Source: Desarmillaria ectypa (Eukaryota > Basidiomycota > Agaricomycetes > Agaricales > Physalacriaceae). From it: a DNA stretch of 64,000 bases. A model generated the notes under the pieces. That model was not told where the DNA came from, ran no database searches, and saw nothing but the letters and a program-made list of their open reading frames with translations. Position 1 is the first letter of the stretch; every line of letters starts with the position of its first letter. Both the position numbers and the translations under genes were made by a program. Of this stretch, positions 23,860 to 37,100 are shown in pieces. The DNA lies in the NCBI GenBank assembly GCA_030407005.1, contig JAUDYN010000005.1:2356001-2420000 (forward strand). Direction: 5' to 3'.

Positions 23860-26800
23860 TGGGGCGAAAAAGACGGGGCGCGGAAACCGGGGCGCATGGT
23901 CTTTATAGGCGCCATCCGCCTTCGCGTCGTTAAAAAGTCGGCCCGTCGTCACATGGCCGACAGGGACCCCGGATACCCCAACCCGCCTCCGACTTCTTCG
24001 ACCCCATCCATCAGAACACCCTGCCTCGAGGCGTTCGCATGTACTCTCTTGCCTTATCCATCGAATTCAACTGATTTCACTTGATCAGTTTGTTACTTTC
24101 TCCGGCTATGGCTCCGTCGTATAGGCCGCCACCACCGACAAAGTACTTGCTCTTCATTGGTTACGGTCTTCACCGGTCCGCCTCCGAGACATATTAGCTA
24201 AAATGTCTCATTCATCCCCCTCTAAAGTTATATACTGCAACGAGACAATTCCCCTCTTTTGAGATCCCAATATTCGATGCTAACAATGATATCAACAATT
24301 GGCGTTGCATTTAACTTTTTCCTCTATTCAATTTAGGTCCTGCTTCGGCCGAGCAGTAGGCGAGTGATACAAGTACAAGACTCTAGGCTCGTGCAACGCT
24401 GGACCTTCAAGCCCCAATGCCGATCCCGGTCACCTATCTCACTGTTAAATAGTAAATCCTGATCAACCTGAACAGTTCCCCGTACCATGCCAAGTTCAAA
24501 CTCAGGAAACGACTTCGGATTGAGGGTACGCACAGTTTAACTTGTTCTACGATCGCGAATTTCACTGAATAAATGAAATAAGGCTCCGCGTCGAGGTCGG
24601 GGGAGTATGTAGAGGTGATCTGACGTTTAAACATGACTCCAGGTTGAAGTGGCGCATATTGAACCCTCATAAAGTTCTGTACAGTTAGTTACTAGACAAT
24701 TTACACAGGACTGCGACCATGTCAATCTAAGGCCTGGGTGCATAGAATGGGCGGGCCGTCTGACGGACGTTCCGGTGCTTGTCAGCGACTTGGTAAACAA
24801 ACAACGATGCGTCATCGATCGAGATTAGTACTTTAACCAATTACAGCTTCCTTTGACTATTAATTGTGATTCTGCGTGAATCGACTCCGGGCGAGGTGCA
24901 GGTTTTCTAGTGATAATCACAAGTCGGACGCTAATCTTGGCTTGCAGAAGAACTCTCTTCTTTCATTTTACTTTTGTTTCATAGAGTATTTTAAAGACTC
25001 GAACAGGAAGAGTATTTTGCCTCTGATCAATGTCCCTGAGAGCGAGTCCGACCAGAGTCCGGCGGCAATTAAAGAAGACTTGCCTCTTATTGGGTTGTGG
25101 TCGAGGATGTGCTCTCGCTGTGGACTTTTAGAGACCTTAGCGGTGTACGTGTATTTCACACCAGCCAGGATCGCGACTTGTCGTCTGTCATCGCGGATCT
25201 TGAAGACCTTGGACCGACGTGGTCTATGGAAGCTCATCATACATTAATTCCAAGCCACCCTGATGCTTCTATATCAACGACAACACTGGAGGGCCAAACG
25301 TGCTCATAGGGGATGATCACAATAACTTGGCCTCTATCCACCTCTCCCTTGCAATCGCGCTTCGTTCCAAATTGAAATACCCCAGCCATTAGATCCAGCT
25401 GGACGCCGCATCACTTCTATGATATCCCTAATCCCGCCTTTGACAAAGGATCTTCCATTTGCAGATAGTCGTGCGCCGAGATATCGATACTACTCACGGT
25501 TCCCCGGTCCCCGCGTTTCCATGACCTACGAGCGTCCAATCCGCGACGGATTACCGCACCTCGCTTGGGACCGCACTAGCTGTGAATAGCAGCACTTGCA
25601 GGCTATGGTTAAAACGCGGCGCGGCAGCGTGAAATGGAAGGTTCTTGTTATTGTTGTTGGTTCCCACCTACCTATCTTCCTTCTGCGACCATCAAATGTG
25701 GTCTTAACTTCTTCAATGACACTGTTAACGAGATACTGGGTGAGGGACGCATCGTGGATAAACGTGTTGCTAAACGTGACATAAACATTGAGTTCACAGG
25801 ACTACTGCTTTCACTCAGCCGTATGCTCCGAATGGCCGCTGTATTGCAGACGGTTCGGCCTCTCATCTTTCGTACCTTAATTCTAGCGGGAAGATGAGCC
25901 TATGCCGGAGCAGAAGGGTCGTATTTTTCTATAGCACTACTGAATCACTAGTCTAGAATGATACGGCTCCGCTTCAAGTTGGAGATCAGGTGCTGCAACA
26001 TCTGCACAGAATGGAGACCCCATAGCAAGCATGTTCGCAGTCCAAAAGTAGTATGAACGGCGGGAATTTGCGCTTTGGGAGAAAAGACATAGGCCCTCCG
26101 GCGCAGTCGACGGGTCACCGCCCGTTGATAGCAGGAAAATGCTGACACTCATAGGGATAGTGCCGGCGGAATGTCGGGTGCAGTCTCCCTCTTTTGAGCC
26201 TATGGCGCCACCTAGGGACAGCAAATGACGAGTCCCATCGATAACAACCTTGCGCTGTGATGCAAGAAACGACGTGGCGCCTACAAAAGTACAAAACATA
26301 CGTCCGACACGTCGGTCAGGAGTGTCGATATTGCCGTGATCACCAATAACGAGGGGGGGTACGAACAGAGCAGTGTCAGAAGTCCCCAAAGGTGGCCGCT
26401 AATGGAAACAAACACCCATGCGCATGCGCGCGACGTGCTAATGGGGATATCCCCACAACCGTGAGCGGGTGAGTCCGCTACCCATGACGAGAAAAGCATC
26501 AACGTGAGGCTGGAAAGAAGGTGGGTACTTGGAGACTTTGAGAAATGGATCCGGCACGGGACGGTGGCACCCCAAAGCCGTTAAATTCACAAGCCTTCCG
26601 GACCCGACCTGTGTCGCGAGAAAGGCAAAAAGTGAACCACGGGAGGAACAAGAAAGGGAACAAAGTAAGTACGGGCCAAACTCGGAAGCGGATTTTGTTA
26701 TCGTTCGTGATCCATCTTCTTCTACGATATCAAATCATGGAGCTGATTGGCCCAGGAGGGCAAAGCGCATACCTGGCCGGGCAGTGACTGTACCTTCAAA

Positions 26801-29783
26801 TGACGTGAAGGTGGAGCATTGGTCTTTGCGGGGGAGGGAATGAAAACAGACATGATAGCATCCCGTGGGTGATAGGTGGGTGACACTGACGTTACCCTCA
26901 CGTTAATTGTAGGGAGAACGAGCTCTTCGCATCATGACGCATGAGTTGGGGCGCCAGACGTGCGGGGGTTACCATTCACCCGCCCGGACGCTTTACAGCG
27001 AACGGACGAACCAGACCCGATACGGCGAAAAAAGCCTGTCGTAAGAAGAGTCGTTTGATTTCGCAGCATTGTGAAGAGATAAAAAAGATCGTCTTGGTTT
27101 TCGCTTCGAGGATTAAGCTTGATAATATGATTAACTCAGAAAGTAGGATGAGGACGCAGGCGCGACAAATCTTACCAGTCATTTCGTCTAGCTGAGGGAG
27201 ACGAAGACAGCAATCTCGACAGCTCAGTAATCAGGCTGGACAGCCTCCAGCCTCGATAGCGCCATCCCGGCCTATCCGCCCTGCCCGTCACATGAGCGCT
27301 CAAATTTATCCCAGGACCCCGAAGAGCGTTTAATTGCCAAGACTGATCTTTGTGGTCCTTTCCCCTGACGTCGGGGTCTTCAACGATCAGAATGCCTCGT
27401 GTAGAGCGCCCGCCCGTCTGAGCTCGAACTTCAATCTGATAAGTAGCTCGGAAGCTTCCCAACGAGAGAGGCCGAATAAGAGATGGCATATCATGTTCAA
27501 TGTTGTTGCCATTCCACTCAGCTTGATAATACTATTTTTTTTTTCATTTTGGACATCCAATGTCGTGGTGGGTCGGAGTGCAAAGTTGGCGCACGGGGAC
27601 AGCGTTTCTATTAGACGTTATTTCGAGAGACGGAACAACGTACTAATGTGATAATATGTCGTCCAAGTGGCAGTGAGGACGGCGGATCAGGAGTAGAAGG
27701 AAACAGTTTGCCGTGCTTCAGGCGGAGGTGTGCGATTCTTCTAGGATCAATTCTAGTTGTCCATCAACGTCGATTACTGAAGAGGGAAGAGCTGGCACTG
27801 TGCAAATACGATCCGGAAGCTCGAGCGAGAAGGCGATTGTGGACAGGGTAAATGACGACCCCACGTCCAGATGGGCGTCGCAAAGCCGCTAGTCAAGGCT
27901 CGACGTAGCGAGGGCAGTCGCCACGGCCCTACCTAAAAATCCCGACTATATGATCCTCTTCGGTCAGCGAACTGAAATACCAACAAGTAGCTCAAAAGCC
28001 TCATTACGTGACAGAGCGTCGACAAAGATCCCAGTAAAAAGGAAGGCTAACGCCCGGAAATGAAGAGGCCTGTTCTCCAGGCCGCCGAGACTGGGCGGGT
28101 CGAGCTATTGGTAAGTAAGTACGGCTTTTTAGAATAGAAAAAGATTACTTGCCGCGAAGTTGACGAATGTAGTGAATTCGACTGTTTTACCAATGACTCC
28201 GAGGGAGACAGGTCGACGTTGTGAAAGTAGGACAAGTGGAGACAAATGGGCCTTTAGGACACGTCGCTCTGTGACGTAGAAAGGTGGAAAAACGCGTATA
28301 CTGAAACGGCGGAGCAGCCTTCGGCCGGACTTGTCGAATTTGTCGTTTAGAATATACAGAATATATGTCTCTGCGGCTCCAGTGCTTTGATTCTTCACCT
28401 ATAAATGAGACCCGGTACCGCTGCTTGCCACTTGGAATCTGCCTCCTTCATCAACAATTACATTCACTCATTCCAAGCTTACTGCGGGCCGGCCGCCGAA
28501 CGTCTTTTGGAATTCGCCAACTTATTGTTTTTCTACTGCTCCGTCTGCCACGGATCCAGTGTAGTCGACGTCTTGAGAGCTTGAACAGCGGCCAACTTTG
28601 CAGAGGAATGGAAGTGTTACTCATTTTCAAACGCAGCCATTGGCGTCGGATGTTCCCGTCATTTTGTTGCATAGGCGCCTTATTCAGTGTCACCCTCGAA
28701 CGGCAGTCACCCGTCTCCGATACTTAACCGCAAGGTGATACTTACAAGTGACGCCGCAGCGCGTGTACTACACCGACTGTCGAAGTATGCTGCGCCGCTT
28801 TCGGAAGATTCCAGTTGCTGAGATAGGGTCCGTCTCGTTGCTATACAGCATTGTCCCCTTCTTTACTTCACCTTCTGTTAAGCTTCGAGATTAGGAATTG
28901 TACTGACTCAGTGGGTATAGTCAGTTTACAGTTTACCTTTATCCTCTACCTCAGCGTCCGTAAATATTTCGAATCCTTTGGATCGTCGACATTAGCCGTA
29001 CGGTCGAGATCCGTCAAGAAACATCAATGACTTGATAAAACCCAAAGTTCATATCCGAACTGGCGAGCTCGGCGGTGGATATACTATGAGTTTGATGATG
29101 TACAAGTCGAACAGTATAAAATATGCTCGTGGGAGACTTGCTATTGTGCATTCCTCGTGGTGCAAGGATTTGCGGGAATATGACTTGATAGATGAGGGTC
29201 TCGAACCTCGTGCCGGCAGAGTATTCCTGGGTACCCAATCTAAGGAGTCTGGAATCTTGTATTGTCAATAGTCAAGAGTTTGGCACTCTGTTCTCTTCGG
29301 TCAAGCGTCAACTTGTGACTACCTCTGAGTCTCTTTCAGCCCCACTGTGACCAGGAACATTCAAATTGATGTTGGAAAAGGCTTTTTTCTATAGATCAAA
29401 TTGACGTGAAGGTACCGCAATACGTACCTGGATTCCGAAGAGTGTTATGTAACGGTCATGGATTATCGCTACCACACAGTACCACATTTACCCTGTAGTT
29501 TCTTGTAGCCCTTGGGATGGGCTGATAACCGGTCAGTTGAGGCGCTAGAGCGCCTTGAAAGCGCCTCTGGTTACAAGGCAAGTAGCCGAATTCGATAAAG
29601 TCCTAGAAACCACAAAAAATCGAGATACTCTTGTGAAACGAGGATTGCAATATGGGGTAAATTGGACCAGCAGGTCTAGGGTACTAAGCTTGCAAAATTT
29701 GGTGCGAGTGGGTGGCATGGGCTAAATTAAATGTTGACCGTGACCGTGACGTGGTCACCCTTTAAGTCTTGCGGTGGTCAATC
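23860..29783. other. Gene-poor region of 5.9 kb
   Basis: The largest stretch without a recognised gene. Open frames worth noting but not callable: 25937-26389 minus (150 codons, includes VVIDGTRHLLSLGG), 27172-27489 minus (105 codons, starts MPSLIRPLSLGSF), and 28129-28398 minus (basic, may splice through an intron at about 28150-28100 into a Pro/Arg-rich exon). None has a domain I know. I found no terminal repeats, reverse transcriptase, integrase or transposase motifs, so a decayed transposon is possible but unsupported. Confidence 0.4.
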
Positions 29784-31590
29784 ATGTCGAAGAAAATGGC
29801 GCTGGAAGCCCTGCTACTCGAGTCATTTCCAGTGCCGCCTTCGTTCATCCCACCGACGCCGTCGACGTCAACGAGCTTCATTAACCCGCCGCCATCCCGC
29901 CCCCCGGCGACGCCCCTACCGCCTGTGCCAGGTCCCTCTTGCTTTTCTTTTCAAGAGAGCCAACGCATTCTTGGTGCCCGTGATGACTCCCTTTCCAGCA
30001 TTTCCATGCAAGACCTTCCTTCAGATGATGGTGAGGATGACCCCAACGCGATAACTACCTCTCGTATTCTCCCTAGCCCGCAGTCGTCAAAGAGAACGTC
30101 GGCCCACTCATTGAAGAACACTACGCCGACCCGTAGCGTCAAACCTCTATCGCAGTCTACTTCTGCTATTCCGACCAGCGATTTTGCTAGAGCTACCTCA
30201 CCAGACATCACGACCATCATCTGTCGCACGCCAAAACCAAGGCGAAGCGCATCCACCACTTTCTCTCTTCGCTCTACCTCCACCTCCAGGGCTCCGTCAT
30301 CGACCTCTACGAGTAGAAGGACCTCTTCACCAATGGGGTTGCCATATGTCCGATCTAGTAGAGTGACTACCTGGGAGGAGACAGACTTCATTGACGATTA
30401 TGGAGAGTTGGAACGACAGCTGGACGGCGAAGGTACCGATTCGGATTCCAGCTTGGACCTGCATACGCCACTACCGTGAGTCGTGTGTCCAATATTTGGT
30501 ACTCTTATCTGACCTATTCTACAGCCATCTCATGGTCAAACATGGCCTGCTCTCGCCCAAATCGACACTCTTGCCTCGTGCCCAGTCCATGAATTCGGTT
30601 GATTCACTATTGATGAGTGAAGATGGCGTCATGATGGATCCGCGAGCGAGCATGGTTAGCGTTGGTCAGTTCGCGAATCATGATTGTTGGCTTGTGCCTG
30701 ACAGTAGCTGTCATTTCATCTAGATACCACTAAGTCTTCGATTCTGAAAGATAATCGGGATACTCCCCGACGCAGAGTTCGACACAGAGATGGTAGGCTG
30801 TTGAGGGGTGGTATCGGTTTGACTACAGGCCTAGGCTGGAGCGATAGGTACTTACCTGGTTTGCGCTTCCATTGCTGTCATTTTGACTTTTTCCTGTATC
30901 AGCGAAGACGAAGACGCACCCTCGGAACTGACAAGGAGGATATCGTCGTTGAACTTGTCATCCCGCCGTCCATCTTCGACACTATCTGAGAAGAACCTGC
31001 GTACGGTCAGATCTTCGACTACCAGTTTAAGTTGGCGGTCTACGATGTCATCGGGAACGGTGGCTAGATCTTCTTCGACAAGTTCCTACTATCCACCACC
31101 CTCCTCTTTCGGTGTGTCGCTTCCAAGGTCTCGCGGCTCTTCCACGTCCACCTCTTCATGCAACCCACCGCCGGTTTCACTGCGAGGTTTTGATAAGGCG
31201 TTCCGAGGGGGACTCATGAAGGAAGATGAGCTTTACTCGCCTACGAAAAGCACAACCAGTTCGAGCCCGCCGTCAGTAAAATCGACCTTCATTGACCGCG
31301 ATAAATCACTGCCATTCCTCCCTAATCCCAAAACGGGTTCAATACGGCGACCTGCAAAGACAGTGATAGTGACACCTCTGCCTGTGAAGGGGGAAGGAGA
31401 AGGAACACGGAAGAGGACGCAGAGCCTATTCACAGGCGCGCCAAAGACTCTGCAGTTGCCTAGAGCTGTGGTTGGACGAGATCGGCCTGCAGTTCCCGTC
31501 CCGCGCGTCATGGGCGGATCGTTGAACAGCAAGCCAAAACCGAGAACAGGGACGGGGATGGTGTACAGGTCAAGCGGTATTGCCCTCTAA
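29784..31590 (+). CDS. Ser/Pro-rich, largely disordered protein of unknown function
   Basis: Not recognised. Exons 29784-30475, 30525-30664, 30724-30847 and 30903-31590 give 547 residues. The N-terminus (MSKKMALEALLLESFPVPPS) is followed by a Pro/Ser tract, SSISMQDLPSDDGEDD, a Ser/Thr/Arg-rich region, then acidic WEETDFIDDYGELERQLDGE and LDLHTPLP. Exon 3 carries DTPRRRVRHRDG and GLGWSDSEDED. The last exon is Ser-rich with basic patches (LNLSSRRPSS, GTRKRTQSLFTG). Many S/T-P and R-x-x-S sites suggest a phosphorylated regulatory or cytoskeleton-associated protein, which is inference only. The introns are well supported because each restores one continuous frame. Confidence 0.68.
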
Positions 31591-32143
31591 CGCCTTTATA
31601 TTTCATTTCGCTATACCGGGTCGGTTTGATTGAGACCCCATCCATCATTTTAGTCTCTTTCTCTATTTGTATTTTTCGTCATAGGTATGTATTGTCGCTG
31701 TTATATCTAACCAACCACATATACCTCCTACAATGGATTACTTACATTTTTATATCCCTCTCGTTCACTCTACTACCACTGTTCTTGTCCATTGGGCTCA
31801 CATTCTTTTTGTACGTATAAGCCTATATCTATACGGAACCTGTAATACTTTCATGTCAATATATAGACGAATGGGCTTACTAGAGAGCACTTGTTGTGGC
31901 GGCTGATGGAGTATCACTTACAATTGGTGGCGCATACATCATCACTGTCCGCCGTTTGTCGTTTCAGGTTGTAATAATGAACGAACCTGCGACGGTATCA
32001 TCTATCAGCCCTTTACATCCCTGACCATCTATCCTTAGCAGTATGCCTTGCCGGCCTTCGCAAGTTCTTCGAGACCGGTTTGGTCCAAGCATGAGAAAGT
32101 CGTATTATTACACAAAAATAACTTAGCGGTATACGAAGGGTCC
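31591..32143. other. Convergent 3' region between the Ser-rich gene and ERG9
   Basis: About 550 bp of AT-rich sequence, expected to hold the two 3' untranslated regions. Nothing else seen. Confidence 0.5.
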
Positions 32144-33824
32144 TTATCGCGAGTCGGGGAAGAATTTCAGTACCGCCCAAATCACACCCACTGACAACCC
32201 AATAATCACTAAAACGGCGCCGCCCAGATACATGAAGAGCTCCCATGGCAACCCCTCCGACGCTTGTGGTACTTGCACAGCTAACCCAGCGCGTATGTCT
32301 TCCATTCGCTTCTTCCTAGATAGCTCCTTCTCCAGCTTACTCTCCAGCTGGACAATGCGTGACCTGGCATCCTCAGGAGCCAGCTGATGAGACGCCCCGC
32401 CACTGGAGTAGTTGATCTGAACAAAGGAGGGATAATGATGTTCACACCACTGCTCAATCTGAGGAAGGGTTGTTAGGGAGAACCGCGGACAAGAGGGAAT
32501 TGTGAAGCACCTTCCCGCATGCCACAGATATCCTCAAGAAATTGGGATCTTGGGGTACTGCCTTGGTGTGAATTTTACGGCAGTAATCCCGGAATATATA
32601 GGCTACCTCTCGTGGATTTGTTGATTGCATGATGAGCTACGCCGGAATCAAATATATCAAAAGCTGAAGACATTTAATACGACTTACAGAAGCAGCCTCC
32701 GCCTTACGAATCTTGATATTTCGTTGGAACATTTCCGCGTTCATAAAGCATAACTCGAGAGTCGCGATGGCCATGGTCGCAGGGATGGCGCAGAAGTTGA
32801 ATACTGTCTGATTTCTCAATACTCGAAGGTAGTCAAGCGCGTCAACCAAGTGCCGCATCGCGTCCAGGATCATGGCACTCTGAGCCCACTGTGCACGTTC
32901 CTTCGTTGATCGATCCAGAGCATACATCTTGTGCATCTCATCAAATCCATACTGGCCCCAAATCTCCTTGGGCCAGAAGAACCGTTTTTCCTCGACATCC
33001 TCGCGATAGTCACGGATGATGTTGGTTTTTTGGAGGAGGAGACCCATAGAGTTTGATATCTCGAGCTGAGACGCGAGCCAGGGGGCCTCTTTCTCTGAGG
33101 CAGAAAAGATACGAGACAGTCCTTCGCCCACAAGACCTGCGACGTAATGGCAATAAAGATCATATTCCTCCGTCGTCTCGAGGTAAATTCTGCCTGTTGC
33201 AGCGGCCTTGTGCGCATAATCTGCCATGCCATTTTCCATCTTCTCGGTGATATCGACTATAACAGCCTTGTACCTGCGGGGAGTCAGAAAAATAGTGGAA
33301 AAACGAAAGACCATTGAGCTTACGCTGGCAATAACGAATTAACCTCCTCCACAACACAGTCATATTCGACTAGCAGCTGCCGATCCTTCTCCCTGGGTCC
33401 ACATCCATCATATTTCCAGCCAGGCGTAATGGTATGCTTGTGGAACGACCTCAACATAGGTTGTTTGATATCGTCAGGGATAGTCATGTCGTCCTCAATA
33501 GTGTCGAGACCGCGCAGTACAAGATAGAACATACATATCTGAAGTGTGGAAATCAATAAAAAGACGGTATATTCTGTACGGGAGAATACTAACTGTTCTC
33601 GCCAAGTCACCGTCAAGTTCCTTGATGACCGCTGAAAAACTTCTACTTGTTTGGTCCAAAAACTGCCAACATTTGCGCATGTTTTCTCTGTCCCATCCAC
33701 TCGTTGCATGTTCCTTCACATGAGTGATATCTCTCTTCTGTTCGTGATACAACTTGAATTGTAGGAGCGTCCGGAACTCTGTAGGATGTGTGAGGAGCAA
33801 AGCAAGCCACGTCGCAATACCCAT
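32144..33824 (-). CDS. ERG9: Squalene synthase (farnesyl-diphosphate farnesyltransferase)
   Basis: Condenses two farnesyl diphosphates to presqualene diphosphate and reduces it to squalene with NADPH, the first committed step of ergosterol synthesis, on the ER membrane. Exons 33824-33594, 33538-33324, 33273-32688, 32636-32511 and 32458-32144 give 490 residues. First Asp-rich motif: FYLVLRGLDTIEDDM (Asp89-Asp94). Second: NIIRDYREDVEEKRFFWP (Asp237-Asp241). VCMFYLVLRGLD and LLLQKTNIIRDY are family signatures; YIFRDYCRKIHTKA also fits. The C-terminal anchor is LGGAVLVIIGLSVGVIWAVL. All catalytic elements look intact. The gene downstream of the zinc-cluster regulator on the same strand starts 335 bp after that gene's stop. 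Confidence 0.96.
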
Positions 33825-34158
33825 GGTAGTGTGTCAAAAAAAGCGGAAGGAAAATGGATCAATAAAAGAGAAGCGTACGATGTGGAAGGAGAAGGGGCAA
33901 GGCAAAGGATTTTTTCCAAAGGATGGTACGATTGAAATTTCGCCTCGCGGACCGCCAAACCGGACGCGTCGCCTGGTCAGGAACATGTGCCGGAAACACC
34001 GCCACGACATTCTAAGTGACATCACTTCGTCTTAGCAAGCGCCTCTACGGATGTTCATTCCATTTACAAAATAAAAAATACAAACACGAAAGCAAGACTA
34101 TTATGCAAGGCCTATTTTATCAACTACTTGTGTCCATGAAAATTCGCCAGTCATCACA
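33825..34158. other. ERG9 upstream region
   Basis: About 330 bp between the zinc-cluster gene stop and the ERG9 start. It must contain the ERG9 promoter. No TATA box or sterol-type element identified with confidence. Confidence 0.4.
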
Positions 34159-37100
34159 CTAATGGTTCCTAAACCCAACATCGTCAAGTAGTCCCGAATC
34201 CTGCATAAATGAACTCCATCGTTCGTCCAGTCGAGAATCCCGCGCCGCTAAGCCTAAATCGGCTAATGCAGGGTTGCCAGGTTGGACGTTGGGTTGGGAA
34301 CTGGAACCAAAAGGCGGCTGATACATCTGTGGGAACTGCGAGGCTGGATTGTACTGAGTACTTCGGTAGGAAGATGGATATCCATATCCAGGATCAGACG
34401 GAGCTGGACGACCCCGGTCGTATGAATAGGAATACGGAAGGCTACGATCAGCTGCAGGGATGTACCCTGTTCCGCGCGGAGGACGTTGAGGGTTGTGCCT
34501 AGACCAAACCTGAGTCCCAGATATCGATGGTACTGAGGTAAGCTGAGTACCATCGCCCACATTCGAGAACTGAGAGAAAGGTGCACCAGGCTCGGAATCC
34601 CTTGGTGGCTTCGTCAGTCTCTTGGCGGAGACGAACCGGGTGTGCCCTGCGAATATAGACAACTCGTCATCCGCGTCTTCTTGCTTAATATTCCACAAGA
34701 GACCGTCTTTGACAACAGAGAGGGGCGTGGATTCGTTTTGGGCCGCAGCTAGGGCATGTCGTGCCTTTTCACTAAGCTTGACGAGGATAGGCTGAGATAA
34801 TCCAATCAGAAGTATTCTCCCAAAACTTTAAATCGACTCACAAGGGCCTTTGAAGCTCGCCTGCTATGTGTAGCCGCCTTCGAGAAGAGGATGCAGGCTT
34901 GTTCGAGCTCCGCCATGGCAGAAGTGGCCAGGGGAGACCTAGGACCTCTGGTCACGACAGTACCGAAGACCACCTAGGCAACGAGAATTCAATTGGGTAT
35001 AGAGAGAGTTAGGTAACTTGGTACACACAGCTGCTGAGAAAGCGAAAGTCCACATGGTCCAGAACCTTGCGCATGAATTTGGCCACATGGTGAATTGTTC
35101 ACGAACGGATTTAAGTATCGTCGCTGAGGAGCGATAGGCTGCCAGAAAAGATGGAGCGTAGGTACTTTTAAGAGGGTTGACAGGCTGTTCGATGATAGCC
35201 TGTGCGAAAAAACTTCGATGAATATACATTAGAACTTTTAACATGTCAGTTTCGCTCATGCATGCAATCAAGATAACATACCCGTCTCACGTATATGGTC
35301 GAGGACGCATCGTTGAAATGATGCTCCAAGATCATTTTTCTCTGCCATTCCTGTCGGCAATGGAAATTCGCGCACTTTGCGATCAAGTTCCATTATGGTA
35401 TTATAGCTGGGGGCCTCGGCAGTCAATGTCCGTGCAGTTACTTCGGCAACACACTCGGACGCGAATCGGAATTGCCAGATTTCGACTTGTGACGCGGGTT
35501 ATCAGATAAACCCAAGGGTATACGAAGTCACTTACATTCCCAGCCAGGTGAACCGCCGTCTTTTTGATCACCATATTGAGGGAAACTACAGTCTATATAT
35601 GCAAGAGAAAATGACGGCGGTCTCCCCGTGTTGAGGCTCTGCAGACGAGACATAAGAGTTGTGTCATAGCCTTGTATTGCGGCTTACCTGCCATACATCT
35701 GCGACGAAGAGATCCCAAAACAATATTCGGCGACGTTGAACCATTTTCGCAGGTAAACCCCAACGTTCACTATCTCGATCTAAAAGTTGTAAAGTTTGAT
35801 CAATCTCATAGCTTGGAAGTGTAAAACTACACGCACGTAGCCCAATCTAAGAGGAAGCTCAGTACAAAATCATTGAAAGAAGCCCTGTAGACCGACCGTC
35901 TGAGATAGATGAGCGGCCAGGGTGATGAGAGACCAGGTCATCTCCATACTTGGTTCGCTGGTGGTATCACTCCCACTCATAGCATTGTAAATGCTCATAA
36001 GGTGTAGACACTGGATAGTGACGATGGAAGGCTTTTCCAGCACCGGCTGTAGGGAGATAGCCGCCCGCGAGATTTGATGGTAGTGTTCAGCGTGAGCAGT
36101 TGAGGGTTCGTTTTCCACAAGCGCACCAATAGCAAAGATCATAAAGATGAGAGCTAAATCATGAGGACCTCCGAACTCTTCTGAAGGCTGCTTGCGATAT
36201 ATCGCGGGTAGCATGTCGTCAATGAGCTGCTGGCGGGTAACACCTCGGAATATCCAGGCCACCTGCTCAAAATACGTTTCCCCGAGAGATTGAGCACGCT
36301 CCCAAGGAGGTAAATGGGTACGAATCATATCCTGAACGTCTTCGGATCGACCGATAGGGGTAAAAGGGAAAGACTGCGAGAAAAGAGAGAAATCGGTCGA
36401 GTGGCCAGAATTGGTAGGGCTGACTGAGGCATGTTTCAAACCGGGGCTGGGGGCGCTACTTGTCGGAGAGGTTTGTGACGAGGCTATCAAAAGGCTCTAT
36501 GCTCGGGTGAGATGTCGACGACGATAGCGAGAAGGCGAGCTGCTCACCTCACACCCTCCTGTTGGCCCAAAGAACCGTGATATCCCATGGTCAGAGATAG
36601 ACAGAGTTCCGAAAGCGTCAATGACCTCTGCAGGTGGTTGTGCCGTAGCATCATCTGAGGCACCGTTCTCTTCTGCAGTATGTTCTTCATTGAAGATGAG
36701 TTCGTCTTGTAAGAGTGGATGCCGGTCGGTTGAATGCTGTGAATGTAGCGAGGAAAGGGCGTCCTCTAGCTGTCGTATTCTGCCGCTTAGCTTGGCGATC
36801 CTGCGATGGAGATGCTCCGTAGCTGCAAGAACAAAACGTGTGCCCTGGCCAGTTGCCAGACTACCTATATAAAACTGAGCGTTGGAGGTAGCTATGGCGG
36901 CTGAAGTGGCTCACCATTAGGGCATAGGGCGGCGCAGCCCCTCCGCTACTCAGAGAATGAGCAACAATTGGCATATAACGAGGACGAGTATACCTGGCAA
37001 GACTGACAGGGGATTTGCTTGTCGCATTTTATCTTGAGCCTGCCTGCAGTAGGAATTAGACTCAGTGCGATGATCGCAATAAAGACTCGGATTCGTACGA

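Noticed and set aside
29195..29225. tRNA-like T-loop sequence on the minus strand (ggttcgagacc)
   Set aside because: The T-stem does not pair fully and no A box, anticodon arm or acceptor stem fits upstream.
30793..30828. A 36-nt intron (gtaggc to acag) in the Ser-rich gene that would create a 19-nt exon
   Set aside because: The 36 nt are in frame and stop-free, so simple read-through as exon is the better model.
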